From positions 1 through 44,264 of the forward strand of contig JAUXWB010000425.1 of NCBI GenBank assembly GCA_030684475.1: a stretch of 44,264 nucleotides of DNA. The letters are read 5' to 3'. Source of the stretch: Reyranella sp. Its GTDB lineage: Bacteria > Pseudomonadota > Alphaproteobacteria > Reyranellales > Reyranellaceae. The notes beneath the pieces were generated by a model. That model saw nothing but the letters and a program-made list of their open reading frames with translations. It did no database searches and had not been told where the DNA came from. Made by a program: the position numbers and the translations under genes. Below are positions 24,225 through 33,504 of this stretch, in pieces (position 1 is the first letter of the stretch; each line of letters opens with the position of its first letter).

Positions 24225-25733
24225 ATGGCGTCGGCCGTCGCTCCGGCGGTGTTGCGCCGTCGCCGCCTCATCACCTTCACGGTGATGGCCGCCACCATCA
24301 TGCATGCGCTCGACGGCACCATCGCCAACGTGGCGCTGCCCTCGATCCAGGGTTCACTGTCGGCGACCCAGGGACAGGTCTCCTGGGTGATCACGTCCTA
24401 TATCGTCGCCTCGGCGATCATGACGCCGCTCGCCGGCTTCTGCGCCATGCGCTTTGGCCTGCGCCGCACGCTCGCGACCTGCGTCGTCGGCTTCACCATC
24501 GTCTCCATGCTGTGCGGCGCGGCGCAATCGCTCGAACAACTCGTGCTGTTCCGCGCCCTGCAGGGCGGCTTTGGCGCTGCCCTCGTGCCGGTTTCGCAGG
24601 CCATCATGATGGATACCTACCCGCGCGAGGAGCAGGGCAAGGCGATGGCGATGTGGGGTGTCGGCACCATGCTGGGCCCGATTGCCGGCCCGTCGCTGGG
24701 CGGCTGGCTGACCGACGAGCTCAACTGGCGCTGGGTGTTCTACGTCAACCTGCCGGTCGGAGTCCTCTGCACCCTGGGCATCCTCGCGCTGGTGCGCGAC
24801 AGCGTACACGATCGGCCGCGGCGCTTCGACCTCTTGGGCTTCACCCTGCTGGCCGTCGCCATCGGCTCGTTCCAGCTCATGCTCGATCGCGGCCACATGC
24901 TCGACTGGTACGACTCGGAGGAGATCATCGGCGAGACGCTGGTCGCCGGCGTCGCCTTCGCCATGTTCCTGATCCACATGATGACCGACCGCCAGCCGTT
25001 CCTGTCGCGCGACCTGTTCCGCGACCGCAACCTCACGGTCGGGCTCGCCTTCACTGCGCTTGCCGGCTTCGTGCTGATCGTGACGGCGACCCTGATGCCG
25101 CCCTTCCTGCAGCAGCTCATGGGCTATCCGGTCTTCACCACCGGCGTCGTGCTGGCGCCGCGCGGCGCCGGCATGATGGTCTCGATGATGCTGGTGTCGC
25201 GCCTGATCGGCCGCATCGACGCGCGCCTGCTGATCGGCATCGGCTTCGGTCTTTGCGCGCTCTCCCTGTGGGACATGACGCTGTTCAATCTGAACGTCAG
25301 CGAAAGCCGCATCATTTGGAACGGCGTCCTGCTAGGCTTCGGGCTCGGCCTCGTCTTCCCGCCGCTCACCGTGCTCACCTTCGCCACGCTGCCGCCCAGG
25401 CTGCGCACCGAGGGGGCGGCGATCAATGCGCTTCTGCGCAATCTCGGTGCCAGCATCGGCCTCGCCGTGCTGGTCTCGATGCTGGCCAGCAACACGCAGC
25501 AGAACCGGGCCGACATCGTCGAGAAGTTCACGCCGTTCCATCCGGGCTGGCCGCTCGACCGGACCCTGCACGGCGTCGATCCCGGCCTGCTCGCCGTCTG
25601 GGATACCGAGATCAACCGCCAGGCGGCGCTGATCGGCTACCTCAACGACTTCCGGGTCATGATGATCTGCTCGCTGGTCCTCATCCCGCTGCTGTTCCTG
25701 ATGCGCCAGCCGCCGCTCGTCGTGACGCGCTAG
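24225..25733 (+). CDS. emrB: EmrB/QacA-family (DHA2) MFS efflux pump
   Basis: 502 residues with about 14 membrane segments, the DHA2 drug:H+ antiporter class. Segment 1 carries ALDGTIANVALPSIQ, the DHA2 motif (D1) with its conserved Asp. The loop after segment 2 has FGLRRTLATC (motif A), and segment 5 has GPIAGPSLGGWLTD (motif C of antiporters). The following WRWVFYVNLPVGVL is characteristic of EmrB. With the adjacent EmrA-like protein it should expel hydrophobic compounds across both membranes. No local regulator (MarR/TetR) is seen. The next gene begins 31 bases downstream, so read-through into trmJ is possible. Confidence 0.92.
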   Translation: MASAVAPAVLRRRRLITFTVMAATIMHALDGTIANVALPSIQGSLSATQGQVSWVITSYIVASAIMTPLAGFCAMRFGLRRTLATCVVGFTIVSMLCGAAQSLEQLVLFRALQGGFGAALVPVSQAIMMDTYPREEQGKAMAMWGVGTMLGPIAGPSLGGWLTDELNWRWVFYVNLPVGVLCTLGILALVRDSVHDRPRRFDLLGFTLLAVAIGSFQLMLDRGHMLDWYDSEEIIGETLVAGVAFAMFLIHMMTDRQPFLSRDLFRDRNLTVGLAFTALAGFVLIVTATLMPPFLQQLMGYPVFTTGVVLAPRGAGMMVSMMLVSRLIGRIDARLLIGIGFGLCALSLWDMTLFNLNVSESRIIWNGVLLGFGLGLVFPPLTVLTFATLPPRLRTEGAAINALLRNLGASIGLAVLVSMLASNTQQNRADIVEKFTPFHPGWPLDRTLHGVDPGLLAVWDTEINRQAALIGYLNDFRVMMICSLVLIPLLFLMRQPPLVVTR

Positions 25734-25764
25734 GCGCGATACCCAAGGCGCGATATAGGGCGGC

Positions 25765-26529
25765 ATGGGACGAGCTTCGAAAGGCCGCGCGACCGGCGCC
25801 ACCACTCCCGTGATCATCCTGGTGCGCCCGCAACTCGGAGAGAACATCGGTATGGCCGCGCGCGCCATGCTGAACTGCGGCCTCTCGACCCTGCGGCTGG
25901 TGAACCCGCGCGACGGCTGGCCGAACGACAAGGCGCAGCGCGCCGCCTCCGGTGCCGACGTCGTGCTTGAGAAAGTCGAGGTGTTCGACAGCGTGGCCGC
26001 GGCGGTGGCCGATCTCGAACGGGTGGTGGCGACCACGGCGCGCAACCGCGAGCTCACCCAGCGTATCCTGACGCCGCGGCGTGCCGCCGCCGAGGTGCGC
26101 GACTGGATCGGGCGGGGCGAGCGGGTCGGCATCCTGTTCGGGCCGGAACGCACCGGGCTCGAGAACGACGACATGGTCCATGCCGACACCGCGCTCTCGA
26201 TCCCGGTCAACCCGCAGTTCTCCTCGCTCAACATCGCGCAGGCCGTGCTGCTGGTCGCCTACGAATGGGTGACGGCGACGGCGGAGGCTCCGGCCGAGCG
26301 CATGTCCGACCATTCGGCGCGGCCCGCGACCAAGGAGGAGCTGCAGAACCTGTTCGACCATCTCGAGCGCGCGCTCGACCAGTCGGGCTTCCTGCGCAAC
26401 AAGGACATGCGACCTTCGATGGTGCTCAATCTCAAGGCGCTGCTGCAGCGCGCCGAGATGACGGAGCAGGAGGCGCGCACCTTCCACGGCGTCATCAAGT
26501 TTCTCTCCAAGAACAAACACGAGGAATGA
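25765..26529 (+). CDS. trmJ: tRNA (cytidine/uridine-2'-O-)-methyltransferase TrmJ
   Basis: 254 residues of the SPOUT class. The three SpoU motifs are present: RPQLGENIGMAARAM (motif 1, Asn27), GILFGPERTGLEND (motif 2, about 122-135), and IPVNPQFSSLNIAQAVLLVA (motif 3, about 146-165). A C-terminal helical extension (KEELQNLFDHLERALDQSGF) distinguishes TrmJ from TrmH/TrmL. TrmJ methylates the ribose at position 32 of several tRNAs using S-adenosylmethionine. Start ATG 25765. The stop overlaps an ATG of the OsmC-family gene, indicating an operon with it. A short repeat AGGCGCGATA occurs twice just upstream. Confidence 0.92.
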   Translation: MGRASKGRATGATTPVIILVRPQLGENIGMAARAMLNCGLSTLRLVNPRDGWPNDKAQRAASGADVVLEKVEVFDSVAAAVADLERVVATTARNRELTQRILTPRRAAAEVRDWIGRGERVGILFGPERTGLENDDMVHADTALSIPVNPQFSSLNIAQAVLLVAYEWVTATAEAPAERMSDHSARPATKEELQNLFDHLERALDQSGFLRNKDMRPSMVLNLKALLQRAEMTEQEARTFHGVIKFLSKNKHEE

Positions 26530-26531
26530 CA

Positions 26532-26954
26532 ATGTCGACGACGGCAAGAATCTCCTGGGTAGACGGCGCCCTGTTCGTCGCCGAAGCGGGCAGCGGCCAC
26601 ACCATCACCATGGACGGCTCGCCCGAGGTCGGCGGCCGCAACCTCGCGTCGCGGCCGATGGAGGTGGTGCTGATGGGCATGGGCGGCTGCACGGCGATCG
26701 ACGTCGTGTCGATGCTGAAGAAGCAGCGCCAGGACATCGAGGGCGTGGAGGTCTCGCTGGTCGCCGAACGGGCCGACGACCATCCCAAGGTCTTCACGTC
26801 AGTGAAGCTCGTCTACACTGTGCGCGGCCGCAAATTGAACAAGGCGCTGGTCGAACGGGCGGTCAGCCTGTCGGACGAGAAGTACTGTTCGGCCACCGCC
26901 ATGGTGAAGAAGTCGGGCGAGGTCACGCACGAGGTCGTGCTGGTCGAGGTCTAA
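26532..26954 (+). CDS. OsmC/YhfA-family peroxide-related protein
   Basis: 140 residues with the OsmC fold. Two conserved cysteines lie at Cys53 (MGGCTAIDVVSML) and Cys119 (DEKYCSATAMV), the pair that in OsmC/Ohr proteins reduces organic hydroperoxides. The YhfA-like subgroup, to which the short LASRPMEVVLMGMGG motif points, is less well tested. An ATG at 26526 overlaps the trmJ stop, but the ATG at 26532 has the better spacing (about 7 bases) to GAGGA at 26521-26525, so it was chosen. Cytoplasmic. Co-transcribed with trmJ; rpsD follows after a promoter. Confidence 0.88.
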   Translation: MSTTARISWVDGALFVAEAGSGHTITMDGSPEVGGRNLASRPMEVVLMGMGGCTAIDVVSMLKKQRQDIEGVEVSLVAERADDHPKVFTSVKLVYTVRGRKLNKALVERAVSLSDEKYCSATAMVKKSGEVTHEVVLVEV

Positions 26955-26983
26955 ACCCTTGATATCGCAGCAGGAACGCGTGC

Positions 26984-27011
26984 TTGACTGGCCAGTGTTC
27001 GCCAGTATGTT
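26984..27011 (+). promoter_or_regulatory. Promoter of rpsD
   Basis: TTGACT (26984-26989), 16-base spacer, TATGTT (27006-27011). It leaves a 5' leader of about 145 bases before the rpsD GTG. The leader contains a small hairpin GGGCC-GTTCG-GGCCC. A long leader is usual where ribosomal protein S4 regulates its own mRNA, but no match to a known S4-binding structure was established. Confidence 0.6.
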
Positions 27012-27163
27012 CCGCCCTTCTTCCGGAGAACGTGGTTGTGGGCCGTTCGGGCCCTCATCCCGCCCCGACTGAAGCCCCTGTAATCAGGTGCCAGTCGGAC
27101 CAAGGCCTATCCGGACAACAGCGCGTCACCGCAAAGCGGGGCGCAAAACCGACGGAGTGCTGC

Positions 27164-27778
27164 GTGAGCAAGCGCGCGAATTCGAAGTACAAGATCGACC
27201 GCCGCCTCAGGGTCAACCTGTGGGGCCGTCCCAAGAGCCCGATCAACAAGCGTGAATACGGTCCCGGCCAGCATGGCCAGGGCCGCACCAAGCCGACCGA
27301 CTATCGCCTGCAGTTGATGGCGAAGCAGCGCCTCAAGGGCTACTATGGCTCGGTCGGCGAGCGTCAGCTCCGCCGCTATTATCTCGAGGCCGTGCGCCGC
27401 AAGGGCGACACCGGCGAGAACCTGGTCGAGCTGCTCGAGCGCCGGCTGGACGCCGTCATCTACCGCATGAAGTTCGCCATCACCGTGTTCGCCAGCCGCC
27501 AGCTCGTGAGCCACGGCCACGTTAAGGTGAACGGCCGTCGCGTGAACATCTCCTCCTACCTGGTGAAGGACAACGACGTCATCGAACTGACCTCGAAGGC
27601 CAAGGAAATGGCCCGGGTCATCGAGGCGACGCAAACCGCCGAGCGCGACGTGCCGGAGTATGTCACGGCCGACCATCAGGAGATGAAGGGCACCTACGTC
27701 CGCGGACCGAAGCTGGCCGACGTGCCGTACCCGGTCCAGATGGAGCCGTCGCTGGTCGTCGAGTACTACAGCCGCTAA
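27164..27778 (+). CDS. rpsD: 30S ribosomal protein S4
   Basis: 204 residues, the normal S4 length. N-terminal [20 protein letters not shown] and [15 protein letters not shown] are S4 hallmarks. The S4 RNA-binding domain follows with [16 protein letters not shown] and [21 protein letters not shown]4 binds 16S rRNA early in assembly of the small subunit. GTG 27164 is the start: it gives VSKRANSK, matching the family, and GGAG (27154-27157) lies 6 bases upstream. The frame stays open well upstream of GTG, but that part is the leader. It stands alone, not in the alpha operon, which is usual for alphaproteobacteria, with its own promoter and terminator. Confidence 0.97.
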   Translation: MSKRANSKYKIDRRLRVNLWGRPKSPINKREYGPGQHGQGRTKPTDYRLQLMAKQRLKGYYGSVGERQLRRYYLEAVRRKGDTGENLVELLERRLDAVIYRMKFAITVFASRQLVSHGHVKVNGRRVNISSYLVKDNDVIELTSKAKEMARVIEATQTAERDVPEYVTADHQEMKGTYVRGPKLADVPYPVQMEPSLVVEYYSR

Positions 27779-27804
27779 ACGGCGCTTCCACCCCGAATAC
27801 TGCG

Positions 27805-27832
27805 AAAACCCGTCCTTTGTGGCGGGTTTTTT
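27805..27832 (+). terminator. Rho-independent terminator after rpsD
   Basis: AAAACCCG and CGGGTTTT pair around a loop (with an additional imperfect CC/GG extension), continuing into six T (27827-27832). It lies 26 bases after the rpsD stop. Confidence 0.9.
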
Positions 27833-27927
27833 GCTTCAAATTCTTGATATCGCCACGGTTCCGGCTGTCCGGTGGGGGAAGGTGAGCCTATAATTTTGTG
27901 GGGTTTTTGGGGCTGGAGACGACGGGT

Positions 27928-29163
27928 ATGCGGATGGTCCGATTGGCGGTCTTGGCTACGGTCGCGGTCGTAGTCTGCGGGGCTGCCTACGCTTATCGTG
28001 ATGTTGTGGCCCAGCGCCTGGGCTTTGGCGGGCCGGCCAAGGCCGCCGAGCAGGCCCAGAGCAGCCCGGCTGCCATGGCGCAGCCGCCGGGCCGGCGCGG
28101 GCGCGCCAATCCCGGCGGACCGGTGCCGGTCGTGGTCGACAAGATCGCGCAGAAGCCGATGCCGGTCGCCGTCGATGCGGTCGGCACTGTGCAGGCGATC
28201 GCCTCCATCCAGATCAAGCCTCGCCTCGACAGCCAAATCATGAAGGTTCATGTCGAGGAGGGCGCGCTGGTCAAGGAAGGCGACCTGCTGTTCGAGCTCG
28301 ATTCGCGGACGCTGAGAGCGCAGATCGGCCAGATCGAGGCGCAGATTCGCAAGGATCAGGCGCAGCTCGCCCAGGCGCGGCGCGATCACCAGCGCTACGA
28401 GGATCTCCTCGGCAAGAACGCTGGTACGGTCGTGCAGCGCGACACCGCGCTAACGTCGGTGAAGGCCGCCGAGGCCCAACTCGAGGCCGACGAAGCCGCC
28501 AAGGCCAGCACTGCGACGCTGCTTACCTACACCGAAATTCGCGCGCCGGTTTCCGGCCGCATCGGCTCGATTTCGAGCAAGGCCGGCGCCGTCGTGCGGG
28601 TCGGCGACAATTCGGCCAACAGCACGCTCGCGACCATCAACCAGATCGATCCGATCTACGTCACCTTCGCGATCCCGCAGGTCATCCTGCCCGACCTTCG
28701 CGCCGCCATGGCCAAGGGCGAGGTGACGGTGACGGCGATCGTCGACGACACCAAGAATCAGTCGGGCGCCATGGCCTTCATCGAAAACAGCGTCGACCCC
28801 AACACCGGAACGGTGACCGCCAAGGCGCGGATCGGCAATGCCAACGAGCTGCTGTGGCCCGGGCAGTTCGTCAAGGTGGAGATCATTCTCGGAGTGGAGA
28901 ATAGTGCGATCGCCGTTCCGTCGGCCGCCGTGCAGCTCGGGCCGCAGGGCGCCTACGTGTTCGTCGTCAAGGACGGCATCGCCGAGCTTCGACCGATCAT
29001 CGTCAAGCGCACGCAGAACGGCGAGTCCGTCATCGGCAGGGGACTGCAGGACGGCGAGCAGGTGGTGGTCGATGGCCAGCTGCGTCTGGTCAACGGGGCA
29101 GCGGTCGCGGTCCGTGCGCCGCCGCCGGAGCCCGCGAAGCCCGTCTCGCCACCTCGCGGCTGA
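27928..29163 (+). CDS. RND efflux periplasmic adaptor (MdtA/AcrA type)
   Basis: 411 residues. ATG 27928, with GGAG 9 bases upstream, opens a signal/anchor (MRMVRLAVLATVAVVVCG). The adaptor domains follow: lipoyl half-motifs VGTVQAIASIQIKPRLDSQI and YTEIRAPVSGRIGSISSKAG, separated by a coiled coil (about 110-190), then a beta-barrel (DPIYVTFAIPQVILPDL) and a membrane-proximal domain. MdtA-like features are the FVKVEIILGVENSAIAVP stretch and the Pro-rich C-terminal tail. It links an RND pump to an outer-membrane channel in the periplasm. The RND gene starts 18 bases after its stop. No TolC-like gene lies in the window. Confidence 0.92.
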   Translation: MRMVRLAVLATVAVVVCGAAYAYRDVVAQRLGFGGPAKAAEQAQSSPAAMAQPPGRRGRANPGGPVPVVVDKIAQKPMPVAVDAVGTVQAIASIQIKPRLDSQIMKVHVEEGALVKEGDLLFELDSRTLRAQIGQIEAQIRKDQAQLAQARRDHQRYEDLLGKNAGTVVQRDTALTSVKAAEAQLEADEAAKASTATLLTYTEIRAPVSGRIGSISSKAGAVVRVGDNSANSTLATINQIDPIYVTFAIPQVILPDLRAAMAKGEVTVTAIVDDTKNQSGAMAFIENSVDPNTGTVTAKARIGNANELLWPGQFVKVEIILGVENSAIAVPSAAVQLGPQGAYVFVVKDGIAELRPIIVKRTQNGESVIGRGLQDGEQVVVDGQLRLVNGAAVAVRAPPPEPAKPVSPPRG

Positions 29164-29181
29164 GCGGCAGGGAGACGGGAC

Positions 29182-32100
29182 ATGCTTTCGGCCCTCTGCA
29201 TCCGCCGCCCGGTGATGACCATCCTTCTGATGGCGTCGTTCGTGATCGCGGGGCTCTTCGCTTACAGGGAGCTGCCCGTCGCCGCCATTCCCCGCGTCGA
29301 TTTTCCGACCATCCAGGTCACTGCGCAGCTTCCTGGCGCCAGCCCCGAGACGATGGCGGCATCGGTCGCATCGATCCTCGAACGCCAGTTCTCGACCATC
29401 GCCGGCGTTACGGCGATGACCTCGGCCTCATCGCTCGGCAACACTTCGATCGTCCTGCAGTTCGATCTCAATCGGAGTATCGACGGTGCCGCGCTCGATG
29501 TGCAGTCGGCGATCTCGTGGGCAATGCGGCGCCTGCCGCCGGAGATGACGACGCCGCCCAGCTTCCGCAAGGTCAATCCGGCGGACTGGGCCGTGATGTT
29601 GCTGACGCTGCGGTCCTCGCAGGTCCGCTTGTCGGATGTCGACGCCTTCGCCAGCCGGGCGATCTTGCCGCGCGTCTCGACCCTGCCCGGGGTGGCGCAG
29701 GTCCTGATCTTCGGTTCGCAGAAGTTCGCCGTGCGCGTGCGCGCCGATCTCGACCAGTTGGCGGTCCGCGGGCTCACCATGCAGGAGCTGCAGAACGCCG
29801 TCGTCAACGCCAACTCGAGCAAGCCGGTGGGCTCGATTGCCGACCGGCGCCAGAACGCCATCCTCGAGGCCACCGGGCCGATCAACTCGGCCGCCGACTA
29901 CATGCCGGTGATCGTCACCTGGCAGAACGGTGCGCCAGTCCGCATTTCCGACGTCGCCACGGCGATCGATAGCGTGGAAAACGACAAGGTCGCGAGCTGG
30001 CTCGACGGCACGCGGGCCATCGTCATGGGCGTCTATCGCCAGCCCGACGCCAATACCGTGGAAGTCGTCGACCGGGTCAAGGCCATCCTGCCGCAGATCC
30101 AGGCCGAGCTGCCGCCCGGGGTCGAGATCCAGCTGATGGCCGACCGCTCCAAGCCGATCCGCGAGGCGATCGCCGACGTCGAGTTCACGCTCGCTCTGGC
30201 CGCCGTTCTGGTCATCATCGCGATCTACTTCTTCCTGCGCACCTTCCGGGCGACGCTCATTCCCGCGATCGCGCTGCCGATCTCCATCATCGGTACCTTT
30301 GCCGGCATGTATGCGCTTGGCCATTCGATCGACAACATCTCGCTGCTGGCGCTCACGCTCGCGGTCGGATTCGTCGTCGACGATGCCATCGTCATGCTCG
30401 AGAACATCGTCCGGCACATCGAGGCCGGCGAGAAGCCGATGGAGGCGGCCTTCAAGGGCGCCAAGGAGGTCAGCTTCACCATCGTCTCGATGACGCTGTC
30501 GCTGGTCGCGGTCTTCATTCCTGTACTGTTCATGGGCGGCGTCGTCGGCCGCATGTTCAACGAGTTCGGCCTGGTCATCAGCATCGCCATCCTGATCTCG
30601 GGCATCGTGTCGCTGACGCTGACGCCGATGCTGTGCTCGCGCCTGCTGAAGCCGGTCGACCATCACGAGAAGCACAATGCGCTGGTGCGCGGGTTCGAAT
30701 GGAGCTTCAACAAGGTCAGCGCCGGCTACGCCTGGGCGCTCAAGCGCACCGTACGCCTGCCGCGCCTCGTGCTCGGCCTCACCCTCGGGACGTTCGTCCT
30801 GACCGTCATCCTGTTCCAGGTGGTGCCCAAGGGCTTCTTCCCGACCGAGGACATCGGTCAGATCATTGGCTCCTCAGTCGGTCCGGACGATGCCTCGTTC
30901 GACGCCATGGTTGCCCGCCAGTCGGTGCTGGCCGAGGCCATCCGGCGCGATCCGGACGTCACGTCAGTGGTGTCTACGGTCGGCTTCGGCGGCGCGGCGG
31001 CGACGGTCAATTCCGGCCGCTTGTTCATCATGCTGCGCGACAAGCCCGAGCGGAAGGACAGCGCCGAGCAGGTCGTCGCCCGCCTGCGCCGTGCCACGGC
31101 GGGGGTCCCCGGCATCAATGTCTACTTCCGGCCGGCGCAGTCGATCAACATCGGCACGACCTTGACGCGCGCGCAGTACCAGTTCGGCATGCGCTCCAGC
31201 GACCTCGCGACCCTGCGCGACTACGCCCCGCAGATGGAAGCCAGGATGCGCCGTATCCCCAGCATCCTCGACGTCAACTCCGACCTGCAGGTCCGCGCCC
31301 GCTCGGCGATGATCGACATCGACCGCGACACCGCCTCGCGTCTCGGCGTCTCGGTCGACCAGATCCGCCAGCTGCTGTATTCCGCCTTCGGCTCCCGCCA
31401 GGTGTCGACGATCTATGCCTCCGACGACACCTACCAGGTGATCCTCGAGGCCGATCCGAAATACGCCGATGCCAGCGACATCCTGCGCCGGCTCCAGATC
31501 CGCACGCCGAGCGGCGCGCTGGTGCCGCTCGACACGCTGGCCAAGCGCATCGACAAGCCGACCTCGCTCACCGTCAACCACATCGCCCAGCTCCCGGCGG
31601 TGATCATCTCCTTCAATCTGGCCCCCGGCGTGGCACTGGGCGAGGCCGTCCGCGACATCGAGGCCGCGGCGGCCGAGGTCGGCTTGCCGGCCAATATCGC
31701 GACCAGTTTCGAGGGCAGCGCCCAGGTCTTCCAGCAGGCGGTCGCCAACCAGGGCCTGCTGCTGTTCGGCGCCATCCTCGTGATCTACATCATCCTCGGC
31801 ATCCTCTACGAGAGCTTCATCCATCCGCTCACCATCCTGTCGGGCCTGCCTTCTGCCGGCATCGGTGCGATCGTCATCCTGATGTTGTTCGGCATGGACC
31901 TCAGCGTCATCGCCATGATCGGCATCATCATGCTGATCGGCATCGTGAAGAAGAACGCCATCATGATGGTCGATTTCGCGATCGTGCGGCGGGCCCACGG
32001 CGCGGACGCCGAGACGGCGATCGTCGAGGCCGCCCTGCTGCGCTTCCGGCCGATCATGATGACCACCGTCTGCGCCCTGCTTGGCGCGCTGCCGATCGCC

Positions 32101-32304
32101 GTCGGCCATGGCGCCGGCGCCGAACTGCGTCAGCCGCTGGGCATCGCCGTGGTCGGCGGCCTTCTGGTGTCGCAGCTGCTCACACTGTTCATCACGCCGG
32201 TGGTCTACATCTGGTTCGACCGGCTGGCCGGCATGCGGCTCAGTCCCGGCTGGGCCAGGCGCTGGCGCACCAAGGGCCGCATACCCGTGACGCCCGCCGA
32301 GTAA
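29182..32304 (+). CDS. RND-family efflux permease (MdtB/MuxB-like)
   Basis: 1040 residues, the full length of a hydrophobe/amphiphile RND pump. It starts with the typical LSALCIRRPVMTILLMASF helix. The proton-relay residues are present: Asp400 and Asp401 in transmembrane segment 4 (GFVVDDAIVMLENIV) and Lys923/Lys924 in segment 10 (IVKKNAIMMVDFA). Two large periplasmic loops show internal duplication. The FPTIQVTAQLPGASPETMA stretch is shared with MdtB/C and other multidrug members. A trimer in the inner membrane exports drugs, bile-salt-like or similar compounds using proton influx. Co-transcribed with the adaptor upstream; a hydrolase gene follows after 24 bases, so read-through is possible. 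Confidence 0.95.
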   Translation: MLSALCIRRPVMTILLMASFVIAGLFAYRELPVAAIPRVDFPTIQVTAQLPGASPETMAASVASILERQFSTIAGVTAMTSASSLGNTSIVLQFDLNRSIDGAALDVQSAISWAMRRLPPEMTTPPSFRKVNPADWAVMLLTLRSSQVRLSDVDAFASRAILPRVSTLPGVAQVLIFGSQKFAVRVRADLDQLAVRGLTMQELQNAVVNANSSKPVGSIADRRQNAILEATGPINSAADYMPVIVTWQNGAPVRISDVATAIDSVENDKVASWLDGTRAIVMGVYRQPDANTVEVVDRVKAILPQIQAELPPGVEIQLMADRSKPIREAIADVEFTLALAAVLVIIAIYFFLRTFRATLIPAIALPISIIGTFAGMYALGHSIDNISLLALTLAVGFVVDDAIVMLENIVRHIEAGEKPMEAAFKGAKEVSFTIVSMTLSLVAVFIPVLFMGGVVGRMFNEFGLVISIAILISGIVSLTLTPMLCSRLLKPVDHHEKHNALVRGFEWSFNKVSAGYAWALKRTVRLPRLVLGLTLGTFVLTVILFQVVPKGFFPTEDIGQIIGSSVGPDDASFDAMVARQSVLAEAIRRDPDVTSVVSTVGFGGAAATVNSGRLFIMLRDKPERKDSAEQVVARLRRATAGVPGINVYFRPAQSINIGTTLTRAQYQFGMRSSDLATLRDYAPQMEARMRRIPSILDVNSDLQVRARSAMIDIDRDTASRLGVSVDQIRQLLYSAFGSRQVSTIYASDDTYQVILEADPKYADASDILRRLQIRTPSGALVPLDTLAKRIDKPTSLTVNHIAQLPAVIISFNLAPGVALGEAVRDIEAAAAEVGLPANIATSFEGSAQVFQQAVANQGLLLFGAILVIYIILGILYESFIHPLTILSGLPSAGIGAIVILMLFGMDLSVIAMIGIIMLIGIVKKNAIMMVDFAIVRRAHGADAETAIVEAALLRFRPIMMTTVCALLGALPIAVGHGAGAELRQPLGIAVVGGLLVSQLLTLFITPVVYIWFDRLAGMRLSPGWARRWRTKGRIPVTPAE

Positions 32305-32328
32305 TCCCGCCACGCTGGAGTTGACGAA

Positions 32329-33504
32329 ATGACCGACGACATCGGCGCCTTCGTGCCGGGCCTGCGTGTCCGCCTGGAAGGCCGTGCTGGCGGTCCGCTC
32401 TCGGGCCTCACCTTCGCCGCCAAGGATCTCTTCGATGTCGCCGGGGTGCCGACCGGCGGCGGCAACCACGACTGGCCGACCGGCCGGCCGGTGCCGACGC
32501 GGCACGCCTGGGCGGTGCAGACCCTGCTCGATGGCGGCGCGACGCTGATCGGCAAGACGATCACCGACGAAGTCTCGCTCGGCATCCTGGGCGAGAACGC
32601 CTTCGACGGCACGCCGGTGAACGTCCGCGCACCGGGACGCGTGCCGGGCGGCTCGTCGTCCGGTTCGGCCGCGGCCGTCGCGGCGGGGATCTGCGACACC
32701 GCGCTCGGCACCGACACCGGCGGCTCGGTGCGTGTGCCTGCGAGCTTCTGCGGTCTCTACGGCATCCGCCCGACGCACGGCCGCCTCGACCTGGCCGGCA
32801 TGCTGCCCCAGGCGCCGACCTCGGACACCACGGGCTGGTTCGCACGCGACGCCGAGACCTTCGCCAAGGTGTCGTCGGCATTGTTGAGCGAGGCCATTCC
32901 AACCAAGCTACCCGACAAGCTTGTCGTCGCCGTCGACACCTTCGGCTTTGCCGATGCCAACGTCGGCGCAGCGCTGCAGCCGATGGTGAAGCGTCTGGCA
33001 GCACTGGTGGGCGCGAGCCGCGAGGAGATCATGGCGCCGCAGGGCCTCTCGGTGTGGGCGCGGGCGCAACGCACCCTGCAGCCGCACGAGGCCTTCAACA
33101 CCTTCCGCGCGTGGCTCGACGCGGGTAACCCGCGCCTCGCCTTCTCGGTCGCCAGGGCGCTGGTGATGGGCTCGATGATCGCCGAGAGCGATCGGGTCTG
33201 GGCCAATCTGATGCGCCAGGAAGCCCGCAGCCGGATGGCCTGGCTGCTGAAAGCGGGCACCATCCTCTGTATGCCGACCACGCCGTTTCCGGCGCCGCTG
33301 CGCGGCCAGCCGCTTTCCGTGCTCGATCCGTTGCGCGATCGCATCACCTGCCTCTGCGCACAGGGCGGCCTCGCCGGTCATCCGCAGGTCAATATTCCCG
33401 GGTCGACGGTCGACGGCCTGCCGGTCGGCCTGTCGATCATCGGCCCGCGCGGCAGCGACGCCACGCTGGTCGCCGTGGCGCGCGCCCTGGAGAAGACGGC
33501 GTGA
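32329..33504 (+). CDS. Amidase (amidase signature family, short AtzE/GatA-like form)
   Basis: 391 residues, shorter than the two amidases at 8.7-11.5 kb. The triad is Lys32 (FAAKDLFDV), a Ser in PGGSSSGSAAA (109-111), and nucleophile Ser133 in GTDTGGSVRVPAS. The start FVPGLRVRLEGRAGGPLSGL is characteristic of short amidases annotated in AtzE-like or aryl-amide groups. The next gene is HpxZ-like, and an amidase-HpxZ pair is the arrangement found in oxalurate (hpx) and cyanurate (atzE-atzH) pathways. A urea- or biuret-like amide is therefore a reasonable guess, but the small AtzG/HpxX partner is not seen. Its stop overlaps the next GTG start. Confidence 0.88.
   Translation: MTDDIGAFVPGLRVRLEGRAGGPLSGLTFAAKDLFDVAGVPTGGGNHDWPTGRPVPTRHAWAVQTLLDGGATLIGKTITDEVSLGILGENAFDGTPVNVRAPGRVPGGSSSGSAAAVAAGICDTALGTDTGGSVRVPASFCGLYGIRPTHGRLDLAGMLPQAPTSDTTGWFARDAETFAKVSSALLSEAIPTKLPDKLVVAVDTFGFADANVGAALQPMVKRLAALVGASREEIMAPQGLSVWARAQRTLQPHEAFNTFRAWLDAGNPRLAFSVARALVMGSMIAESDRVWANLMRQEARSRMAWLLKAGTILCMPTTPFPAPLRGQPLSVLDPLRDRITCLCAQGGLAGHPQVNIPGSTVDGLPVGLSIIGPRGSDATLVAVARALEKTA

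Noticed and set aside
21365-24394. 1009-codon open frame on the minus strand across cimA and the EmrA-like gene.
   Set aside because: It is exactly antisense to two well-recognised genes, its translation is Arg/Gly/His/Ala-rich without domains, and GC-rich DNA gives such long frames by chance.
25733-25770. Direct repeat AGGCGCGATA twice before trmJ as an operator.
   Set aside because: Only two short copies over a stop codon and a spacer; likely chance in GC-rich sequence.
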